Part shown: piece after piece, positions 58,338 through 64,000 of the stretch | Layout: each line of letters starts with the position of its first letter | How positions within the stretch are numbered: the first letter of the stretch is position 1 | From: an uncultured Faecalibacterium sp. | GTDB taxonomy: Bacteria; Bacillota; Clostridia; Oscillospirales; Ruminococcaceae | Reading direction: 5' to 3' | NCBI GenBank assembly: GCA_934512105.1 | Contig: CAKSWQ010000008.1 | Coordinates: 4,134-68,133 of the forward strand | DNA: 64,000 bases | Position numbers and translations under genes: made by a program | Notes under the pieces: generated by a model | The model's input: only the letters and a program-made list of their open reading frames with translations | Database searches by the model: none | Told to the model about the DNA's origin: nothing

Positions 58338-60752
58338 TCACTCCAGCGGCTTGATGTCAAAGCTGAAGTCCTCCTTCATCAGGTCAAAGTTGGGGTTCAT
58401 GCAGGGGTCGCCCGCAGCCAGCTGCTTTGCCCACCGCTTCTGGAACCGCTCCACCTCGGAGGCAAAGCGCTTGCGCTTGACCGGGCTTTCGTCCAGCCCG
58501 CGGCTCTTGCTCTCGTAGTGGTACAGCTGGGCAAAGGGGGTAAACACGTTGGTGTAGCCGGCCTCCCGCACACGGACGCAGAAGTCCACATCGTTGAAGG
58601 CCACGGCAAAGCTCTCGTCCAGCCCGTCCACCTGCTCGTACACGTCCTTGCGCACCATCAGGCAGGCGGCGGTCACTGCGTACACGTCCTGCGCATAGAC
58701 CAGCCGGCCCATATAGCCGGGGTGCCCCACAGGGAAGTTCTTGTGCATGTGGGCCGCCAGCGTCAGAAAGCCGAAGCCGATGCCCGCGTGCTGGATGGTG
58801 TTGTCCGGGTAGAGCAGCTTTGCGCCCACGCAGCCCACGCGGTCCTGCTGGGCGTACATGACCATCTCCTCCATCCAGCGGGGAGAGATGACCTCGGTAT
58901 CGTTGTTGAGCAGCAGCAGATACTCGCCGGTGGCAGCCTTTGCGCCAAAGTTGTTCAGGGCGCTGTAATTGAAGCCGGTGCCCTGCCATGTGAGCACATG
59001 CAGGGTGTCCGGGTGCTCCTTTTGCAGCTGCTCGTAGCAGCGGAAGGTAGCAGGCTCCTTGCTGTTGTTCTCGATGATGATGACTTCAAAATCCGGGTAG
59101 GTGGTCTTGCGGTAGATGGACTCCACGCACACCCGCAGATCGCCCGAATGGTCGCAGCTGGGGATCAGCACGCTGACCCGCCCGGGCTTTACGATGGTGT
59201 AATCGGTCTTGTAGAAGCCCGGGGTGTTGGGCACCATGGTCACCGCGTCCACCGGCACGCCCATGCGGTCGTAGTGGGCACGCAGCGCCTTCATGGCTGC
59301 TTCCAGACAGTAGGTCTTGGCGGAGATGTTGCTGGCCACGCTGGCGGGGCTGGAACGCCAATAGTACAGCAGGTGCGGGATGTGCACGATCTTCTCTGCC
59401 TGCTCGGTCAGGCGCAGGTAGAGGTCGTAATCCTGACTGCCGTTGAACTCTGCCCGCTCGTCGCCGCCCACCTTTGCCAGCAGCGCCGCGCTGAACACGC
59501 TCAGATGGCAGATATAGTTGTTGGAGCGCAGGTTATCCAGCATATAATCCGGCTTGAAGTGGTAGACCGTCAGGTGGTCGATATCCCCTTCAAAGGTCAC
59601 TTCGTCCGTGTACACAAAGTCCGCGCCCTGCTTGGCGATAGCCTCGGCCACATACCACAGTGCGCAGGGGTGCAGAATGTCGTCATGGTCCAGCAGTGCG
59701 ATATATTCGCCGGTGGCAAGGGCAAAGCCCTGATTGGTGTTGCCTGCAATGCCCTCGTTGCTGTCCAGTTTCCGGTAGCGGATACGGCTGTCGGTGCGGG
59801 CGCGCTCCTGCACGATAGCACCCACGTCCGCGTCCTGTCCGGCATCCACCATGCACAGTTCCCAGTTGCGGTAGGTCTGGTTCTGCACCGAGTCCAGCAG
59901 CTCCACCAGAAAATCGTGAGGGGTGTTGTACAGCGGCACCACGATGCTGATACGCGGTGCATCCGGCTGGTCTGCGGCCTGTTTTACCAGCAGCTCCACA
60001 TCCGCAAAGCGGTCGGCGGGCATGGACTTGCCCGGGAACAGCTTTTTGTACTCCCGCTTGGCCTTGGCCTGTGCCTTTACGCCCGCAAAGCCCACCTGAC
60101 GCAGGGTGGCAAAAAAGACGAACAGCGGGAAGGTGCGCCACAGCTGACGGCACTTACTTACCAGATACCGCAGCGGCCAGCTGGCCTTCCAGAAGGTGGA
60201 ATTGACCACACTGTTCAGAGTCTTTTCCAGGTCCTGCTCATGGCTGCGGCTCAGGGAAAGGTCGCTGCGCAGCCGCTCCAGCTGGGCAGCCTGCTCTGCG
60301 GCGGTGCGCTCTGCCAGCAGGGTACGCTCCCGCAAAACGTCCAGCTGCTGCTCGTAGCCATCCTCCAGTTCCGGCAGTTCCGGGGCGTCCATGCGGCAGA
60401 ACAGCGCCGTCAGCTGCTCCTTGCCGCAGTCCTTCCACGCAAACTCCCGGCAGAAGCCCTGCGCGGCAAGCTGCTTTGCGCAGTCTGCCATCCCGGCGTA
60501 CTCGCCGCACACCAGCACCACCTTTTCGGCCTGTACGGCGGGCAGGGTGACCCACTGGGGGTCTGCCACCACCAGCAGCTCCGGGGCGCTTTGCACCACC
60601 GTGGTATTCATTTTGCAAAAAGCTTTTTCCAGCAGCCCGCTGTCCTCCAGCACCTGTATGCTGCGGGGAGCCAGTTCCCGCACAATGCGCTGTGCCAGTG
60701 CACGGCAGCGCTCGGCGGCCTCCTGATTTTGCTTTTCCTGATCCAACTCCAT
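58338..60752 (-). CDS. Large protein with two family 2 glycosyltransferase domains
   Basis: The 804-residue protein has an N-terminal region of unclear fold (1-150), a short coiled coil, a basic linker, then two GT-A domains in tandem. Domain 1 (about 265-480) has ISIVVPLYNTPHDFLVELL and LLDHDDILHP; domain 2 (about 525-780) has VSVLIPSCDHS, IIIENNSKEP, LLLNNDTEV and FNDVDFCVRVREAGY. It probably adds two sugars in turn during surface glycan assembly. The ATG at 60752 has TTGGAG upstream; a longer TTG start is possible. Confidence 0.87.
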   Translation of the reverse strand: MELDQEKQNQEAAERCRALAQRIVRELAPRSIQVLEDSGLLEKAFCKMNTTVVQSAPELLVVADPQWVTLPAVQAEKVVLVCGEYAGMADCAKQLAAQGFCREFAWKDCGKEQLTALFCRMDAPELPELEDGYEQQLDVLRERTLLAERTAAEQAAQLERLRSDLSLSRSHEQDLEKTLNSVVNSTFWKASWPLRYLVSKCRQLWRTFPLFVFFATLRQVGFAGVKAQAKAKREYKKLFPGKSMPADRFADVELLVKQAADQPDAPRISIVVPLYNTPHDFLVELLDSVQNQTYRNWELCMVDAGQDADVGAIVQERARTDSRIRYRKLDSNEGIAGNTNQGFALATGEYIALLDHDDILHPCALWYVAEAIAKQGADFVYTDEVTFEGDIDHLTVYHFKPDYMLDNLRSNNYICHLSVFSAALLAKVGGDERAEFNGSQDYDLYLRLTEQAEKIVHIPHLLYYWRSSPASVASNISAKTYCLEAAMKALRAHYDRMGVPVDAVTMVPNTPGFYKTDYTIVKPGRVSVLIPSCDHSGDLRVCVESIYRKTTYPDFEVIIIENNSKEPATFRCYEQLQKEHPDTLHVLTWQGTGFNYSALNNFGAKAATGEYLLLLNNDTEVISPRWMEEMVMYAQQDRVGCVGAKLLYPDNTIQHAGIGFGFLTLAAHMHKNFPVGHPGYMGRLVYAQDVYAVTAACLMVRKDVYEQVDGLDESFAVAFNDVDFCVRVREAGYTNVFTPFAQLYHYESKSRGLDESPVKRKRFASEVERFQKRWAKQLAAGDPCMNPNFDLMKEDFSFDIKPLE

Positions 60753-60878
60753 GCTGATACTCCAATCCGTGCGCTTTTCCACGCAGTTATGTTTCCCGTT
60801 CAATTTTCACAAACGGATATAGTATACCAAATCCTGCGGCGTTTGAGAAGGTTTTTCCAAAATTTCAGTCAAACACGC

Positions 60879-61925
60879 TCAGCGGAACAGCCCCGCCAGC
60901 CAGCCGAACAGTCCGCCGCTGCGGGTAGTGCTGGTACGGATCTTTGCCCCGGTGTAGTAGTGCTGTAAGATCTGCTTGTAGTTCATGCCCTCCTCGGCGG
61001 CGTAGCCCACTGCGCCGCACTGGCTCATGCCCACGCCATGACCGTAGCCGTAATAGGTCATACAGGGGGTGCCGCTGGCATCGGTGCCGAAATCGAAGCA
61101 GTAGCGGGAGGAAACGAACTGGTTGATGTACCGGTAGCTGCGCCCGTTGGACACCAGCGTGTTGTACTGCACAAAGCCGCCCAGATCCTTGTGGGTGGTG
61201 TCAGCGCTCTGGTAAGGCTCGCCGGTGCGGCTGTCGTTGTACTCTATATAAGTATAGTCCTTGCCGATCACCCGGCGCAGCAGCTTGTGATACTGCTCCT
61301 CGTAGGGGCTTTCCACGCTTTGCAGATAGGGCACATCCGTGCCCCATGCGTCCAGACTGGCGCAGGTGCCGTACACCCCGGTCTGAGTGTTGTAGCCCGC
61401 ACTGGCCGACCATACCGCGTCGCACACGCTGCCGTTGTACACCAGCACCTCATCCTTGACCGCCTGCACCGCCTTGCGGATCGCATTGCGGGCAGAGGCC
61501 GGGATCTGATCGACCGGGGTGTAGATCAGCGCATTGGTGGACGAACCGTACTGCTTGTGATATTCCAGATAGGAGTGCACCGCCACCGCCTGCGCCTTCC
61601 ACGCCTGCTGCGCGGCGCTGGCGCTGACAAAGCTGCCGATAGAGCCAAGCTCGGTATAAGTAATGCCCACCAGACAGTCCTCAAGATCCAGCGTGACATT
61701 GCGCTTGAGCCCCTGCCCTTTGATGTTCAAATAAGGCATGGTGATCTTATCCTTGGAGCCAAACAGCCAGCTCAGACAGTTTTCGTCCTCTGCGGGGATC
61801 AGGGTCGTATCGGCCCCGCCGATGGTGGTAGCGGCCGAAGCCGCTGCCGCCGGGATGCAGACGCACAGCACCGCCGCCAGCAGAAAAGCCGCCGCGCGGC
61901 GGGCAAAAGAATGCAGATGTTTCAA
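60879..61925 (-). CDS. Secreted SpoIID/LytB-domain protein
   Basis: The 348-residue protein has a signal peptide (residues 1-32) and a SpoIID domain with LEDCLVGITYTELG, AWKAQAVAVHSYLEYH and the signature YGHGVGMSQCGAVGYA. SpoIID proteins are lytic transglycosylases acting on spore or cell-wall glycan. Whether this is the sporulation SpoIID or a vegetative LytB-like relative cannot be decided. Monocistronic, upstream of the glycosyltransferase genes on the same strand. Confidence 0.87.
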   Translation of the reverse strand: MKHLHSFARRAAAFLLAAVLCVCIPAAAASAATTIGGADTTLIPAEDENCLSWLFGSKDKITMPYLNIKGQGLKRNVTLDLEDCLVGITYTELGSIGSFVSASAAQQAWKAQAVAVHSYLEYHKQYGSSTNALIYTPVDQIPASARNAIRKAVQAVKDEVLVYNGSVCDAVWSASAGYNTQTGVYGTCASLDAWGTDVPYLQSVESPYEEQYHKLLRRVIGKDYTYIEYNDSRTGEPYQSADTTHKDLGGFVQYNTLVSNGRSYRYINQFVSSRYCFDFGTDASGTPCMTYYGYGHGVGMSQCGAVGYAAEEGMNYKQILQHYYTGAKIRTSTTRSGGLFGWLAGLFR

Positions 61926-62064
61926 AGTCCGGTTCCCTCCTTATGGGCATCGTTTACGTTTTGATCTGACCTTAGTGTAGCACAGCCCGCGCCGCCGGGC
62001 AAGAACCGGAGTTATCTATTTTGCACAGGGCAGAAGGATTTGAGAAAAGGTGCAAAACTTCCTC

Positions 62065-62093
62065 TTGATTTTACCCATGGAATCCGGTATAAT
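62065..62093 (+). promoter_or_regulatory. Promoter of tRNA-Leu(CAA)
   Basis: TTGATT (62065-62070) and TATAAT (62088-62093) are 17 bases apart, 21 bases before the tRNA. Confidence 0.85.
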
Positions 62094-62114
62094 AAAAGTC
62101 GTTCAAAACGATGC

Positions 62115-62198
62115 GCCGGTGTGTCGGAATGGCAGACGAGGGGGACTCAAAATCCCTTGTGCTAATAACACGTGTGGGTTCGACCCCCACCACCGGCA
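62115..62198 (+). tRNA. tRNA-Leu (anticodon CAA)
   Basis: Acceptor GCCGGTG pairs with CACCGGC; the anticodon arm GGGGA-CTCAAAA-TCCCT gives anticodon CAA, reading UUG. A long variable arm marks class II; the T arm is GTGGGTTCGACCCCCAC. CCA is not encoded (TAA follows the discriminator A), unlike the tRNA-Leu(CAG) at 21745. Confidence 0.93.
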
Positions 62199-62206
62199 TA
62201 AAAACC

Positions 62207-62242
62207 AGGGGCTGTTGCACATGCGACAGCCCCTATTTTTGT
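62207..62242 (+). terminator. Terminator of tRNA-Leu(CAA)
   Basis: AGGGGCTGT pairs with ACAGCCCCT, followed by ATTTTTG. Confidence 0.85.
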
Positions 62243-62285
62243 ACGAATAGGCGTAGGAATCCAGCAGTATCAATCCCCAAAACAA

Positions 62286-62412
62286 AAGCATGTGCTACAA
62301 ATTTTCGATGGATTTGTGATGCACATGCTTTTTTGAATTATTTGATTATACGTTTGATTTTGAGAATGGCTGCTGCACTTTCGACTAAAACGATGTGCAG
62401 CAGCCCCTTTTC
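62286..62412. terminator. Two further hairpins between the tRNA and the DUF1275 gene
   Basis: AAGCATGTG pairs with CACATGCTT followed by TTTTG (62286-62334), and GGCTGCTGCAC pairs with GTGCAGCAGCC followed by CCTTTTC (62368-62412). The second is next to the stop of the convergent DUF1275 gene. Confidence 0.6.
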
Positions 62413-62414
62413 TC

Positions 62415-63206
62415 TTATTTCCGGGTGCTCTGTTTCAACTCCCGCTGTTCTTCCCGCAGCTCCTGCTTCAGGGTGCGATCGATCTCCCGGGTCTCCTGCC
62501 GGATGGCGGTCAGGTCTTTTTCAATGACCGGGTTCTCTTCCAGCTCTTCCCGGATGAACATCAGCGCAAAGCTGACCAGCAAAAAACAGCAGGAGAGCCA
62601 GATGGCCTTGCCGCTCAGCTGCGTCACGCTTTTACTGCCCAGCCCTGCCCCCAGCGCGAACAGCAGGATGATGCCGAAGTACCGCACCATCCGGTCCTTT
62701 GCGCGGGGTTCGTGGGTCTTGCGCCAGAGGCAGAAGGCCTCCACGCCGCTGCGCAGATCGCCGATGCACATGGTGCTGGCAAAGGCATAGCCGTCCACCT
62801 TGCGGAAGGCCTGCACCTGCATGGCGCAGGAGAAGGAAACAATGGCGTTGGCCAGCAGATTCAGCGATTGCGGCAGAAAGCCCACCGCGAACAGCAGCAG
62901 CACCTCGCCCAGCACCACCAGCTGCCGCCAGTGCAGCCGCTGCATTGCCTGAAACTGCTCCCGCATTTTCTCTGTAACCAGCACCCCCAGTGCAAAGGCA
63001 CACAAAGGCACCAGATAGTGCAGTACCTTATCCCACCGGCCATCCATGATATTGGCGCTCAGCAGCACGATATTTCCGGTCTGAGCATTGGCAAATACCT
63101 TGCCCCGGAACAGATAGGTGTAGGCATCCTGCAAACCGCCGGACAGCGAAAGGAACACCGCCGTAAGAAAGGACTCGGACATTTGCCCGTGATGCTTTGT
63201 TTTCAT
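62415..63206 (-). CDS. YoaK/DUF1275 family membrane protein
   Basis: The 263-residue protein has six membrane segments and the DUF1275 motifs GGLQDAYTYLFRGKVFANAQTG (in part) and NGxV-like ANAQTGNIVLLS near the N-terminus, with ASTMCIGDLRSG later. The last 40 residues are a charged helix. Function is not established; a transport role has been supposed. The ATG at 63206 gives the expected family start (a longer in-frame start is unlikely), with GAGGGT upstream. Confidence 0.87.
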   Translation of the reverse strand: MKTKHHGQMSESFLTAVFLSLSGGLQDAYTYLFRGKVFANAQTGNIVLLSANIMDGRWDKVLHYLVPLCAFALGVLVTEKMREQFQAMQRLHWRQLVVLGEVLLLFAVGFLPQSLNLLANAIVSFSCAMQVQAFRKVDGYAFASTMCIGDLRSGVEAFCLWRKTHEPRAKDRMVRYFGIILLFALGAGLGSKSVTQLSGKAIWLSCCFLLVSFALMFIREELEENPVIEKDLTAIRQETREIDRTLKQELREEQRELKQSTRK

Positions 63207-63385
63207 ACTTGTACCCTCTTTTCGGGCTCTATTATAATACATTTTACGGCAGTTTCTGATATCATTTTTACATACCGGCCATGTTTGCCGCCCCAAAAGG
63301 CGCAAAAAGCGCGGGTGCCCTTCCCTATTTCACCGCAATCTGTCAGAATACGGAAAGAGGATCCTGTACGCAGGATGAAGCAAAC

Positions 63386-63419
63386 AAAAACGGGCAGCCC
63401 GCGGGCTGCCCGTTTTTGC
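63386..63419. terminator. Terminator beside the aldose epimerase gene
   Basis: A perfect stem AAAAACGGGCAGCCC with GGGCTGCCCGTTTTT. It can act for the minus-strand epimerase gene, whose stop is 25 bases away. Confidence 0.85.
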
Positions 63420-63443
63420 TAAAAAATGCTATTCAGAAAATTT

Positions 63444-64000
63444 TCAGGCCTTCTCGATGGTAATGCTCCACTCGCTGGTCATGGCCTCGTCCGGCTCCAG
63501 AACCTCGTGCTTGCCTTCCTCGTTCACGCTGTTGGCCCAGCCGTTCCAAGGCTCCATGCAGACAAAGCTCTCGGCATCCTGCTGCCACAGCACGCCGTTT
63601 TCAAAGGTCTCGTCGGCGTCCACGGTCACCTTATGTCCGTTGCCCTTGTCGGTCAGGGTCATGGGGAACTGCACACCGGTCAGCAGACGGATGGTGTTGT
63701 CTGCGCCCTCCTTGCGGGTGAGGGTGATCTTTTCCGGGGCGGCGGGCTGCTCGCCCTTGGCGTTGTCGGAGCAGGTGGCGCACTTGATGTCGAACTCCAC
63801 GTTCTCCAGCTTGGAGGCGGTAAAGTAGGGGTGGTAGCCAAAGCTGAAGGGCATATCGGTGTCGCCCTCGTTGATGACGGTCAGGCTGACCAGTGCCTTG
63901 TTGCCCTCCAGATTATAGTTGAGCAGCAGGGTGAAATCGAAGGGGTAGAGGAACTTGGTCAGCGGGGTGGACTCCAGTGCCAGCGTCACGCCGTCCGGGC
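63444..64000 (-). CDS. Aldose 1-epimerase family protein, 3' part
   Basis: The frame is open to the right edge, so the N-terminal part is outside the window; about 185 residues are visible. They show the galactose mutarotase-like beta fold: MPFSFGYHPYF (with the conserved His), LWQQDAESFVCMEPWNGWAN (with the active Glu region) and a final SEWSITIEKA. The enzyme interconverts anomers of sugars or hexose phosphates. Family membership is clear, the substrate is not. Confidence 0.85.
   Translation of the reverse strand, partial: PDGVTLALESTPLTKFLYPFDFTLLLNYNLEGNKALVSLTVINEGDTDMPFSFGYHPYFTASKLENVEFDIKCATCSDNAKGEQPAAPEKITLTRKEGADNTIRLLTGVQFPMTLTDKGNGHKVTVDADETFENGVLWQQDAESFVCMEPWNGWANSVNEEGKHEVLEPDEAMTSEWSITIEKA

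Noticed and set aside
58251..60968. A 905-residue open frame opposite the double glycosyltransferase
   Set aside because: Shadow of a strongly supported GT2 gene; no recognisable domain.
1..64000. Search for integrases, transposases, phage genes and toxin-antitoxin pairs
   Set aside because: None were recognised on either strand; the region looks like core chromosome.

Overview
The window looks like a chromosomal segment of a high-GC (about 60%) member of the Clostridia, most like Faecalibacterium and other Oscillospiraceae/Ruminococcaceae. This is inferred from gene content (SpoIIR, a SpoIID-type protein, MgtE, DUF3842, DUF3793, a DUF6110 plus P-type ATPase pair, an NiaR-type regulator, an Feo cluster with a Cys-rich FeoB-associated protein), from Gram-positive style ribosome-binding sites, and from GC-rich palindromic intergenic repeats. 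It contains no rRNA, CRISPR array, prophage, plasmid gene or transposase that I can see.

Layout. 1-8 kb: the end of a PFL/UPF0210 protein, spoIIR, a peptidoglycan-binding protein, sbcDC, a PC4-like protein overlapping an HD hydrolase. 8-12.7 kb (minus): DUF3842, an M20 dipeptidase, a COG2426 membrane protein, exonuclease III and a MATE exporter. 13-20 kb: an iron-linked block made of a secreted Tp47-like protein, two FMN-binding proteins, an NapH-like ferredoxin membrane protein and, convergently, a DUF6110 protein with a P1B-type ATPase (a ferrosome-like pair). 20-31 kb: MgtE, tRNA-Leu(CAG), threonine aldolase, two Gfo/Idh/MocA oxidoreductases, a CobW-type GTPase, a GGDEF/EAL receptor and an adjacent orphan solute-binding lipoprotein. 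31-43.7 kb: TetR and NiaR-like regulators, a GH13 enzyme divergent from glgB, a large membrane protein, a headless trigger factor with a polyferredoxin, an AMP-binding ligase behind a terminator-containing leader, and a secreted SGNH hydrolase. 43.7-52.6 kb: CydDC-like ABC exporters, a DtxR-family regulator, and feoA-feoA-feoB with two small membrane proteins, then DUF3793. 52.7-62 kb: a uridine-kinase-like protein, dTDP-rhamnose genes, two glycosyltransferases and a SpoIID-domain protein. 62-64 kb: tRNA-Leu(CAA), a DUF1275 protein and the end of an aldose epimerase.

The most interesting signal is a putative iron regulon. The palindrome GTTA-N8-TAAC occurs exactly at five places, all intergenic: before the Tp47/FMN/NapH genes, before the DUF6110/ATPase pair, before the DtxR-family gene, in the feo promoter, and near DUF3793. 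I infer that one DtxR-like repressor joins ferrous iron uptake (Feo), a ferrosome-like iron store and an uncharacterised flavin-based extracytoplasmic redox module with a Tp47-like surface protein. The last could reduce ferric iron or otherwise move electrons across the membrane; its function is inference.

Two dispersed repeat families fill several intergenic gaps: a 130-190 bp palindromic element (seven copies) and a roughly 65 bp element that in three complete copies lies directly before a terminator-like hairpin.
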